Made by a program: the position numbers and the translations under genes
Notes under the pieces: model-generated
The model's input: the letters and a program-made list of their open reading frames with translations, nothing else
Databases searched by the model: none
What the model was told of the DNA's origin: nothing
Part shown: one piece after another, positions 1 through 6,647 of the stretch
Layout: the number at the start of each line of letters is the position of its first letter
Numbering within the stretch: the stretch's first letter is position 1
Assembly (NCBI GenBank): GCA_041582875.1
Contig: JBFHGX010000089.1
Span: 1-16,418, forward strand
DNA: 16,418 bases
From: UBA6244 sp041582875
GTDB taxonomy: Bacteria > Bacteroidota > Bacteroidia > Bacteroidales > F082
Direction: 5' to 3'

Positions 1-701
1 GAGCATTGGCTAGCATAGTTACCCAAAGCTTAAACTGGGACAACCTGGTGTTTGAAGACCAGCTGGATCCCCGCTGGGGCAACATTGGGCCCTCTACCTT
101 TGCCGGTGCTGCCCGCGACAAGGTCACCTTCCCTGACTTTAGCTTTGGAGGAATCTTCCAATGGCAGGGCATGGATGTGGATGGAAAGCTGGGTGTAGCG
201 GTACATCATATTACCCAGCCCAACCAGAGCTTTTTTGATGTGGATGCCAAGCTACCCAGAAAGTATGTCTACAACCTGGACTTTGTGATCAACGTAGGCC
301 AAGAGCAGGGCTACTACCAGAAAAAAGAAGGTTTTAAGCTTAATCCCGGGGTGATGGTGCAGCACCAGAGAAACATGTTTTTGTACACTTTGGGAACCAA
401 TCTGTACATGCAACATGTGTACCTTGGACTTTGGTACAAGAACCAGACGCTGGAATATGATGAGTTCAGTAGTTTTGATGTGATGGTGGGCTTGAATATT
501 CCCTTCACACAACAATACCGCATGAAAATCATGTACAGCTACGAGATGAACATCAATGCCAGACAGAACTTTACCGGTCCCAGTCATGAAATCAGTTTGA
601 TTTTTGAATTGGATGACATTGGACTAATCAACAAGGATAAGAATTCCTTCATGGCGCCAAGGTCAAGGAGCTTTAGTCCGGTGGAGTGTTCGCCGTTTTA
701 G
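1..701 (+). CDS. PorP/SprF-family type IX secretion system membrane protein, 3' part only
   Basis: This is the C-terminal 232 residues of a gene that enters from the left edge; the reading frame is open from base 3, and the TTG at position 6 is probably not the true start because the family is about 300 residues long. The product looks like the PorP/SprF outer-membrane beta-barrel, a component of the type IX secretion/gliding machinery that helps display proteins on the cell surface. The evidence is the alternating aromatic/polar strands, the early stretch resembling LDPxxGN...GAARD..., and a late segment typical of the family (YRMKIMYSYE, then SHEISLIFEL near the end). The protein ends in a Ser/Arg-rich tail. 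It is separated from the rest of the window by a strong terminator and a new promoter, so it is probably functionally unrelated to the downstream operon. Family identity is fairly secure; the specific substrate or partner is unknown. Confidence 0.8.
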   Translation, partial: ALASIVTQSLNWDNLVFEDQLDPRWGNIGPSTFAGAARDKVTFPDFSFGGIFQWQGMDVDGKLGVAVHHITQPNQSFFDVDAKLPRKYVYNLDFVINVGQEQGYYQKKEGFKLNPGVMVQHQRNMFLYTLGTNLYMQHVYLGLWYKNQTLEYDEFSSFDVMVGLNIPFTQQYRMKIMYSYEMNINARQNFTGPSHEISLIFELDDIGLINKDKNSFMAPRSRSFSPVECSPF

Positions 702-723
702 GTTTTATTCCATGAGCATAACT

Positions 724-754
724 AAAAAAAGCCGCTTTTTTAAGCGGCTTTTTT
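724..754 (+). terminator. Intrinsic terminator after the PorP/SprF-like gene
   Basis: A perfect 7-bp stem, GCCGCTT (731-737) and AAGCGGC (742-748), closes a TTTT loop. It is flanked by seven A on the left and six T on the right, which extend the stem and give the U-tract on the + strand. The A-tract also makes it plausible as a bidirectional terminator. It lies 22 nt after the stop codon of the PorP/SprF-like gene and isolates it from the operon that follows. Confidence 0.92.
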
Positions 755-779
755 GATGCTTCATTGGTTATATATCATA

Positions 780-810
780 TTGTTAAGTTGATAAATATAC
801 TGTAAATTTG
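780..810 (+). promoter_or_regulatory. Bacteroidota-type promoter for the long operon
   Basis: TTG at 780-782 and TAAATTTG at 803-810 are separated by 20 nt. This matches the known Bacteroidota consensus (-33 TTG, -7 TAnnTTTG) exactly at the conserved positions. Transcription would begin near 815-820, leaving a leader of about 50 nt before the ATG at 870. It is the only good match I found in the intergenic spaces of the downstream series, which fits a single-operon reading. No start-site data are available. Confidence 0.7.
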
Positions 811-824
811 ACGGTAATTTAAGT

Positions 825-841
825 TAAAACCTTTGGTTTTA
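825..841 (+). other. Small inverted repeat in the leader
   Basis: AAAACC (826-831) and GGTTTT (835-840) are separated by TTT, with one more T-A pair outside. It could form a weak hairpin in the 5' leader, 28 nt before the first start codon of the operon. It is A/T-rich and may have no function; an operator or RNA-stability element is only a possibility. Confidence 0.3.
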
Positions 842-869
842 TTTATGTAAGATTAATATCTAGTTTCTT

Positions 870-2093
870 ATGCGAAAGTTTATTTTTTTGTTTGTTGGAT
901 TGACTTATTTGTTTTCATTGAAGATAATGTCTCAAGAGATTGCTCAGTGGCGTGGTGATAATCGGGATGGTATTTATCATGAAACAAGTCTGTTAAAGCA
1001 ATGGCCTGATTCGGGTCCTGAGTTATTGTGGCATTACGATGAGCTGGGGCCGGGACATGCTTCTGCAGCTGTTACCAGTAACATGGTTTATACAGCAGGA
1101 ACAAGTCCTGAGGGTATAGGTTTTGTTGTAGCTCTCGATCATTCAGGAAATGTGATATGGACCAAAGATTTCGGATCGGAATGGATGGAAAATTTCGAAG
1201 GCGCGCGTTCTACTCCTTTAGTTTATGATGGTCAATTGTACATTATGAGCTCATTTAGTCAATTGGTGTGTATGTCTGGTGAAACTGGAGAGATCTCTTG
1301 GCAGGTAGATTTGTTTAATGACTATGATGGTAGAAATATCAAATGGGGAGTTACTGAGAATCTTCTTATAGACGATGAGAAGCTTTTTGTCACTCCTGGT
1401 GGCGAGGATGCCAATATAATTGCATTGAACAAAGATAGTGGAGAATTAATCTGGAAATCTAAAGGAAAAGAAGAGCTAAGCGCTTATTGCTCTCCGATAA
1501 TCATCACTGTTAATGACCGGAAAATATTGGTGACTCAAACGGCTAGTTCAATTCTGGGACTAGAAGCTTCCACAGGTAAATTATTATGGAGTTTTGATCA
1601 CCCTAATACCTGGTCAGTACAAGCTAATTCTCCTGTATTCAAGGATGGAAAGCTCTATTGTTTTAGTGGCTACGGAAAAGGTGGTGTGATGTTGCAAGTT
1701 TCTGATGATGGTAATACGGTTTCTGAGTTATGGCAGAATACTACTCTTGACAGCAAAATGGGAGGTGTTGTTTTGGTTGATGGTCGTATTTATGGATCAG
1801 GTGATAAAAATAAAAAGTGGGTATGTCTTGACTGGGAGACCGGGGAGGAACTATATACCTCAACAATGCTTAAAGTTGGTAATATTATCTATGCCGATGG
1901 TTTGCTATATTGTTATGGTACAGGAGGAAAAGTTGGGATTGTAGATCCTAAGTCAAACGATTTTAGTTTGATTAGTTCATTCGAGGTCCCTTATGGTGAG
2001 AAGTATCATTGGGCGCATCTGGTAATAAAAGATAAAAAATTGTATATCAGACACGGTACTTCTTTGATGGTGTACGACATCGCTCAAAAGTAA
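870..2093 (+). CDS. Exported PQQ-type (BamB-like) beta-propeller protein
   Basis: The 407-residue product starts with a signal peptide (basic MRK, hydrophobic stretch, likely cleavage near residues 21-23) and so acts outside the cytoplasm. The rest is a beta-propeller of the pyrrolo-quinoline-quinone/BamB repeat type: recurrent strands such as GNVIWTKDF, GEISWQVDL, GELIWKSKG, GKLLWSFDH and GEELYTS. Just after the signal peptide lies WRGDNRDG (residues 27-34), followed by a GPELLWHY stretch; this opening motif is shared in looser form with the other three PQQ-type propellers of the window. No CxxCH haem motif is present, and it is much shorter than the roughly 600-residue PQQ alcohol dehydrogenases, so PQQ binding should not be assumed. 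First gene after the promoter. The ATG at 870 is chosen because it opens directly into the signal peptide. The precise role is unknown. Confidence 0.85.
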   Translation: MRKFIFLFVGLTYLFSLKIMSQEIAQWRGDNRDGIYHETSLLKQWPDSGPELLWHYDELGPGHASAAVTSNMVYTAGTSPEGIGFVVALDHSGNVIWTKDFGSEWMENFEGARSTPLVYDGQLYIMSSFSQLVCMSGETGEISWQVDLFNDYDGRNIKWGVTENLLIDDEKLFVTPGGEDANIIALNKDSGELIWKSKGKEELSAYCSPIIITVNDRKILVTQTASSILGLEASTGKLLWSFDHPNTWSVQANSPVFKDGKLYCFSGYGKGGVMLQVSDDGNTVSELWQNTTLDSKMGGVVLVDGRIYGSGDKNKKWVCLDWETGEELYTSTMLKVGNIIYADGLLYCYGTGGKVGIVDPKSNDFSLISSFEVPYGEKYHWAHLVIKDKKLYIRHGTSLMVYDIAQK

Positions 2094-2099
2094 CAATGG

Positions 2100-2120
2100 C
2101 CGGTCATTGATCGGTATTTT
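2100..2120 (+). other. Weak hairpin between the first two propeller genes
   Basis: CCGGTC (2100-2105) can pair with GATCGG (2109-2114), with one G-T wobble and an ATT loop, and is followed by TATTTT. It has the form of a weak terminator or processing stem, and lies 6 nt after the first operon gene's stop. It could lower downstream transcription or stabilise the upstream message, but the stem is short and this could be chance. Confidence 0.3.
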
Positions 2121-2137
2121 CATCAACCAAGTCTCAT

Positions 2138-3565
2138 ATGTCGTCTCCACAAAAGGAAAAGTACCTAATTCTTGCTACGGGAGCCATTGGTTTTCTTTTG
2201 ATGCTGTGGTGGTGGATGTATAATCCTGTGGAGAGTTTTACACGCAGCATACCCGGTATGGATGATCGTCCGGATAGCCTGTCCGAAACGAGCGAGGTAG
2301 TCCGTATTGGTGAATCATTTCAGTTATTCGCTCAAGAGGAATTTCATTTGAAAGGGAGTTGGCCACACTTCCGGGGAGCTGATTTCGATAACATCTGTAA
2401 AGACAATACTCCTCTTATCGATCACTTTGATGAGGGCGATAATAATGTGCTCTGGAAAATAGATCTGGGCGAGGGCCATGCTGCACCTGTTATTCACAAA
2501 GGGAAAGTTTATCTGCTGGATTATCTGGAAAAGGAAAAAATGGACGCTTTGCGTTGTTTTTCTTTGGAAACTGGAAAGGAGCTCTGGAGGCGGAGTTACT
2601 CGGTTCGTGTCAAGCGTAATCATGGCATCTCGCGAACTGTTCCGGCCATAACCGATGATTATGTGGTGACTATTGGACCGCTGGGTCATGTCATGTGTTG
2701 TGATCCTGCAAATGGAGACCTTCTTTGGGGTATCGATTTAGTGAAAGATTACCAAACCGAAATCCCTTTTTGGTATACCGGACAATGTCCGTTAATCGAT
2801 TCAGGATTGGCCATTATTGCTCCCGGAGGTAAATCCCTGCTCATTGCTGTGGATTGCGCTTCAGGTAAAATTGTCTGGGAAACGCCTAATCCCGATCATT
2901 GGCAAATGTCTCATTCTTCCATTATGCCCATGACTTTAAATGGTAAGGATATGTATGTTTATGCCGCTGTGGGCGGGATATGTGCGGTTTCATCAAAAGG
3001 TGATGATCGGGGTTCCATATTGTGGAAGTTGACCGACTTTGCTCCCAATGTGGTGGCACCATCTCCATTGGTTTTTCCTGATGGATCCATTTTTATGACA
3101 GCCGGATATGGAGCAGGCTCTATTCTCTTTAAAATAATTGAAGAACAGGGCCAATATAGTACTAAGGTATTGCAACAGTTTAAACCTAAAGAAGGAATCG
3201 CCTCGGAGCAACAAACCGCGATTTATTGGAATGATCATGTGTTCATCATCCTGCCCAAGGACGCTGGAATGAACCGAAACCAATTTGCCTGTTGCCTGCC
3301 GGATGATAATCAAAATATCCTATGGACCAGTGGAAAGGATCAAAGGTTTGGACTTGGTCCCTATATTATTGCCGATGGTAAGTTTTTTATTGTCAGTGAT
3401 GATGGAACCCTGACCATTGCAACTGCATCAACTTCTGGTTTTTCTGTACTTGATAATAGACGAATAATTGAAGGACAAGATGCCTGGGGCCCAATTGCCA
3501 TTGCGGATGGTAGATTACTCATGCGTGATTCTAAACAAATGGTTTGTCTTGATATTCGAAAATAG
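2138..3565 (+). CDS. Membrane-anchored PQQ-type beta-propeller protein, cysteine-rich
   Basis: The 475-residue product has one N-terminal hydrophobic segment (about residues 9-28, including LLMLWWWMY) without an obvious cleavage site, so it probably stays anchored with its propeller outside the cytoplasm. A linker runs to about residue 70, then the shared propeller opening motif (HFRGADFDN, residues 77-85) and PQQ/BamB-type blades (NNVLWKIDL, GKELWRRS, GDLLWGIDL, GKIVWETP, GSILWKL, QNILWTSG). It carries ten cysteines, including adjacent pairs at 187-188 and 385-386, unusual for a plain structural propeller; whether they are disulfides or metal ligands is unknown. There is no CxxCH haem site. 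It lies 44 nt after the first propeller gene and 13 nt before the NHL-type gene. The family is clear, the function is not; a periplasmic scaffold or cofactor-holding subunit of the redox system is my inference. Confidence 0.85.
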   Translation: MSSPQKEKYLILATGAIGFLLMLWWWMYNPVESFTRSIPGMDDRPDSLSETSEVVRIGESFQLFAQEEFHLKGSWPHFRGADFDNICKDNTPLIDHFDEGDNNVLWKIDLGEGHAAPVIHKGKVYLLDYLEKEKMDALRCFSLETGKELWRRSYSVRVKRNHGISRTVPAITDDYVVTIGPLGHVMCCDPANGDLLWGIDLVKDYQTEIPFWYTGQCPLIDSGLAIIAPGGKSLLIAVDCASGKIVWETPNPDHWQMSHSSIMPMTLNGKDMYVYAAVGGICAVSSKGDDRGSILWKLTDFAPNVVAPSPLVFPDGSIFMTAGYGAGSILFKIIEEQGQYSTKVLQQFKPKEGIASEQQTAIYWNDHVFIILPKDAGMNRNQFACCLPDDNQNILWTSGKDQRFGLGPYIIADGKFFIVSDDGTLTIATASTSGFSVLDNRRIIEGQDAWGPIAIADGRLLMRDSKQMVCLDIRK

Positions 3566-3578
3566 AAAATTAAAAGCT

Positions 3579-4547
3579 ATGAAACAGAACAGTTGGATCA
3601 TTTTTGGAGCAGTCGCGTTACTTGTTGTCATTATGGCCTTTATGGTGTACGATTTTTTTGGTGGGTTTGAGTCAACCCCTAAAAATGTATACGAATTCGA
3701 TTTAAATGAATTTGAAGCGGTTGATTCTTCGGCAATCTGTTATACTGAAATAATGAATTTTCCTGTGGGGTTGAAATTTCCTCATGCGCTGGCAGTGGAC
3801 TTGAAAAACAATATTTATGTGGGTGGAGATAGCTTGTTGATTTACAGTGAAAATGGAGGTCTGATGAAAACGATTTACTTGGAAACCGACATTACCAGCC
3901 TTGCAATTTCAATAACGGGAGTTATCTTTATCGGAGCTTTTGATCATGTGGAGGTTTTAAATGCTGATGGATCGAAAAAGGCAAGGTGGGAAGTTAAAAA
4001 CGATCGGGTTTTAATCACGAGTATCGCTATTTCTGATTCTTCTGTTTTTGTTGCAGATGCAGGAAACAAGATGGTCTATCATTATAACCTGAACGGTGAT
4101 TTCCTAAATGAAATTGGTCGAAAGGACACTTTACAAGGGATTCCGGGTTTTGTTATTCCTAGTGCTTATTTTGATGTTGCGATGGGTCGTGATGGTGAGA
4201 TTTGGGCCGTTAATTCAGGCCGACATCAGCTCGAAGCGTACGATCCAACCGGAAGATTGCTCTATTCATGGACCAAAACTTCCATGAATTTAGACGGGTT
4301 TAGTGGGTGTTGTAATCCTTCTCATATCGCCATTTTACCTGATGGATCTTTTGTTACCAGTGAAAAAGGTTTGGTGCGGGTTAAAATCCATCGGCCTTCA
4401 GGCGAATTCGATTGTGTGGTGGCTGCTTCTGATCAATTTGATAAGGGTACCACAGGTCTTGATCTGGCAGTGGATTCTCAGGGAAAAATTATTATTCTTG
4501 ATCCAAAACGACGGATGATAAGGGTATTTCAGCATAATAGTTTGTAA
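3579..4547 (+). CDS. Membrane-anchored NHL-type beta-propeller protein with a GCCNP motif
   Basis: The preferred ATG at 3579 gives 322 residues beginning MKQNSWIIFG; an upstream in-frame start would overlap the previous gene and put an unlikely extension before the membrane segment. Residues 6-27 form a single hydrophobic anchor, so the body is extracytoplasmic. The rest resembles NHL/SMP-30-type propellers: repeats such as PHALAVDLKNNIYVGG, SSVFVADAGNKMVYHY, GEIWAVNSGRHQLEAYD and LDLAVDSQGKIIILDP. A GFSGCCNP segment (residues 240-247) holds two of only four cysteines, flanked by strongly structured sequence, and may be a ligand or disulfide site. From memory, similar NHL proteins with a GCCNP motif sit beside Fe-S proteins in Planctomycetes; I cannot check this here. 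It lies directly upstream of the two Tat-exported Cys proteins, which suggests a periplasmic partner for them. Confidence 0.8.
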   Translation: MKQNSWIIFGAVALLVVIMAFMVYDFFGGFESTPKNVYEFDLNEFEAVDSSAICYTEIMNFPVGLKFPHALAVDLKNNIYVGGDSLLIYSENGGLMKTIYLETDITSLAISITGVIFIGAFDHVEVLNADGSKKARWEVKNDRVLITSIAISDSSVFVADAGNKMVYHYNLNGDFLNEIGRKDTLQGIPGFVIPSAYFDVAMGRDGEIWAVNSGRHQLEAYDPTGRLLYSWTKTSMNLDGFSGCCNPSHIAILPDGSFVTSEKGLVRVKIHRPSGEFDCVVAASDQFDKGTTGLDLAVDSQGKIIILDPKRRMIRVFQHNSL

Positions 4548-4558
4548 ATTTGGCAACA

Positions 4559-4768
4559 ATGGTCAATCGAAGAGATTTTTTAAAGAAAGTGCTGCGGCAG
4601 GTTACCTTTGGCTCGATGGTCTTGGGAAGTGGTTTTTTGCTTCTAAAGGAGAAATCTGACGAAACCTGTAATTTGGACTTTGTCTGTCGCAATTGTAAAA
4701 AACTCACTACTTGTGGATTGCCCGAGGCTGATGAATTTATTAAAAATGAGTTGAATGGCAGAAGATAA
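4559..4768 (+). CDS. Tiny Tat-signal protein with a C-x5-C-x2-C-x5-C motif
   Basis: A 69-residue protein made of two parts. Residues 3-9 (NRRDFLK) form a twin-arginine signal followed by a hydrophobic stretch (about 13-29), so it should leave the cytoplasm folded or ride with a folded partner, either cleaved or as an anchor. The remaining 40 residues hold four cysteines at 37, 43, 46 and 52 and end in a charged tail. Tat export and four Cys suggest a metal or Fe-S cluster loaded before export, but the spacing is not the classical ferredoxin one and I do not recognise the family. An in-frame TTG at 4550 is an alternative start; the ATG at 4559 is preferred because it places the RR motif at the normal distance. 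It overlaps the next gene by 14 nt, hinting at translational coupling and a shared complex. Confidence 0.75.
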   Translation: MVNRRDFLKKVLRQVTFGSMVLGSGFLLLKEKSDETCNLDFVCRNCKKLTTCGLPEADEFIKNELNGRR

Positions 4769-5333
4769 GACACATAGCACTTCTCGCAGAGAATTCCTTT
4801 TCAAGAGCTTGCGCATTTCGGCAGGAGTGGCTCTTGGGGGCGTGGGTATTTTCTTGGCCAAAAATTCAACTTCCGAAGAGCTGGTATGGCAGTTAGACCC
4901 TGCTAAATGTGTTCAATGTGGCAGGTGTGCTACCAATTGTGTATTAACTCCTTCCGCGGTAAAGTGCGTGCATGTTTTCGATATGTGCGGATACTGCAAC
5001 CTATGCGGTGGGTATTTTCGTCCGGGTACTTCTCAACTCACCACGGCTGCCGAAAACCAACTTTGTCCTACAGCTGCCATCCAACGAAAGTTCGTAGAAG
5101 ATCCTTTTTACGAATATACCATTGATGAAGATTTGTGTATTGGGTGTGGCAAGTGTGTGGCCGGATGTGATGCCTTTGGTAATGGTTCTTTACAATTGCA
5201 GGTTCGCCAAGATATTTGTGTGAATTGCAACCAATGTGCCATAGCAAGCGATTGTCCCGCAGATGCATTCAGTCGGGTGCCTGCCAGTAAAAGCAGTATT
5301 TTTATTGGGGTAGTAACCGGGAAATCATCTTAG
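4755..5333 (+). CDS. Tat-exported polyferredoxin (NapG/MauM-like), four [4Fe-4S] clusters
   Basis: The 192-residue product has a twin-arginine signal (TSRREFLFK, residues 9-17) followed by a hydrophobic region to about residue 35. The mature part holds 17 cysteines in ferredoxin arrangement: C52/C55/C58/C62; C78/C81/C84 with C104-Pro; C128/C131/C134/C138; and C155/C158/C161 with C167-Pro. That gives ligands for four [4Fe-4S] clusters plus a spare C71. Folded Fe-S proteins are standard Tat cargo, so it should function in the periplasm or on the outer face of the membrane. The closest known architecture is NapG/MauM, which works with the membrane polyferredoxin NapH in quinol-nitrate electron transfer; here the next gene, 1 nt downstream, is NapH/NosR-like, the same pairing. 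No nitrate reductase is present, so the donor or acceptor is different or encoded elsewhere. Confidence 0.87.
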   Translation: MAEDKTHSTSRREFLFKSLRISAGVALGGVGIFLAKNSTSEELVWQLDPAKCVQCGRCATNCVLTPSAVKCVHVFDMCGYCNLCGGYFRPGTSQLTTAAENQLCPTAAIQRKFVEDPFYEYTIDEDLCIGCGKCVAGCDAFGNGSLQLQVRQDICVNCNQCAIASDCPADAFSRVPASKSSIFIGVVTGKSS

Positions 5334-5334
5334 T

Positions 5335-6645
5335 ATGAAAATAGTGGTGAGAAAAACTGTTGCGTTGCTGGCCATCCTTTTTCAAGGAATAACGTCCTAT
5401 GCACAGCGGTTTCCTAAACCCGAATTTGAATCCGGTTACATTCAAAAAATTACGCAAATTCCTTTACCTCGATCCCAATTTTTCGAATATTTGGATATTG
5501 CTGTTCTCGTACTCGCCCTTTCGCTTATGACGTGGTTAGTATTGAAAAAGCGATCACGCTTTGGGGTGCTGTTGGTATCGGTATTTTCGGTCGCTTATTT
5601 TGGCTTCTTTCGCGAAGGATGTGTGTGTTCGGTGGGATCAGTTCAAAACATTGCCCTGGCTTTGTTTAACCCGGGTTACAAAATCCCCTTAACTGTATTG
5701 GCCTTTTTTATTATCCCGCTGTTATTTTCATTGTTTTTTGGTCGTGTATTTTGTGCCGGTGTTTGTCCGTTGGGTGCCATTCAGGATTTGTTTGTTTGGA
5801 AGCCCATCCAATTGAGGTCTTGGTTACAAACCCTATTGGGACTGATTCCTTTTGTTTATCTGGGTTTGGCCATCCTTTATGCTGCCACTGCCACCGATTT
5901 TGTGATTTGTAGATATGATCCTTTTATCGGGATTTTCAGATTAAATTCTACTTTTAGCATGCTTTTGCTGGGCGCTGCATTTTTACTGATGAGTGTATTT
6001 ATTGCACGTCCTTATTGTCGTTTTTTTTGCCCCTATGGGGTTTTGTTGAATTTAACCAGCAGAATTTCTAAATACCATTTAACAATAACACCATCCAAAT
6101 GTATTCAATGTCGATTGTGTGAGAATTCATGTCCCTTTGGAGCCATTGAGCAACCTGAGTCCATAAGATTTAAAGAGCCGCGCAAAATTACCGTCAAACG
6201 TTTTGTGGTACTGTCGGCAGTGATACCTCTGTTGGTGATTATTGGCGTATGGACGGGAGCTCAGCTTAGCGATCATCTGGCTATGGTGCATCCAAAAGTT
6301 CGATTGGCGCAAGAAGTTGTGCTAAATAGTCAACTTACAGATAATCAGAATGAAGTTTCGGTTGAAGTAGAGGCTTTTCGTGCGGCTGGCAAAACCAAAG
6401 AACAATTGCTCATTGAAACTCAGGAGATTTTACATGAATTCCACGTGGGGAGCATGTGGTTGGGTGGATTTTTGGGATTGGTTTTCGGTCTTACTTTGGC
6501 AGGACTTTCTACTTTCAGGTTCAGGAAAGATTATGAGCCCAATAAGGGAACCTGTTTGAGTTGTGCCCGCTGTGTGGATTATTGTCCGGTGGATAAATCA
6601 ATGGTAGTAGAACCTCATCCTTATTCGGATGAAAGAAGTAATTAA
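5335..6645 (+). CDS. NosR/NapH-like membrane polyferredoxin
   Basis: The 436-residue membrane protein has a hydrophobic N-terminus resembling a signal sequence (to about residue 23) and predicted helices near 52-70, 75-92, 117-136, 165-184, 205-224, 290-308 and 372-391. It carries the hallmark CxxxCP motifs of the NosR/NapH family (FCAGVCPLGA, C140/C144; YCRFFCPYG, C228/C232), an earlier CVC at 96-98, a lone C192 in FVICRYDP, and two complete [4Fe-4S] sites: C256/C259/C262/C266-Pro and C407/C410/C413/C417-Pro. NosR's N-terminal FMN-binding domain is absent. Residues about 309-371 form a hydrophilic loop between the last two helices, predicted on the side opposite the ferredoxin sites. The role inferred is electron transfer across the inner membrane between the cytosolic NuoEF module and the Tat-exported ferredoxin. 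No nos or nap catalytic genes lie in the window. Confidence 0.85.
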   Translation: MKIVVRKTVALLAILFQGITSYAQRFPKPEFESGYIQKITQIPLPRSQFFEYLDIAVLVLALSLMTWLVLKKRSRFGVLLVSVFSVAYFGFFREGCVCSVGSVQNIALALFNPGYKIPLTVLAFFIIPLLFSLFFGRVFCAGVCPLGAIQDLFVWKPIQLRSWLQTLLGLIPFVYLGLAILYAATATDFVICRYDPFIGIFRLNSTFSMLLLGAAFLLMSVFIARPYCRFFCPYGVLLNLTSRISKYHLTITPSKCIQCRLCENSCPFGAIEQPESIRFKEPRKITVKRFVVLSAVIPLLVIIGVWTGAQLSDHLAMVHPKVRLAQEVVLNSQLTDNQNEVSVEVEAFRAAGKTKEQLLIETQEILHEFHVGSMWLGGFLGLVFGLTLAGLSTFRFRKDYEPNKGTCLSCARCVDYCPVDKSMVVEPHPYSDERSN

Positions 6646-6647
6646 AA

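Noticed and set aside
252..587. Minus-strand open frame inside the PorP/SprF-like gene, and others like it elsewhere
   Set aside because: These frames lie opposite well-supported coding sequence, have no family features and their composition reflects the gene on the other strand.
870..2093. PQQ-dependent methanol/alcohol dehydrogenase
   Set aside because: The propellers are too short, have no haem c motif and no companion cytochrome or pqq genes; only the repeat family is supported.
3468..3578. Longer start for the NHL-type gene
   Set aside because: It would extend about 100 nt into the upstream gene and place non-secretory sequence before the membrane anchor; the ATG at 3579 is clearly better.
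4755..6645. Denitrification genes (napGH or nosR)
   Set aside because: The proteins belong to those superfamilies, but no NapA, NapC, NosZ or NosD/F/Y is present and NosR's FMN domain is absent, so the pathway label is not supported.
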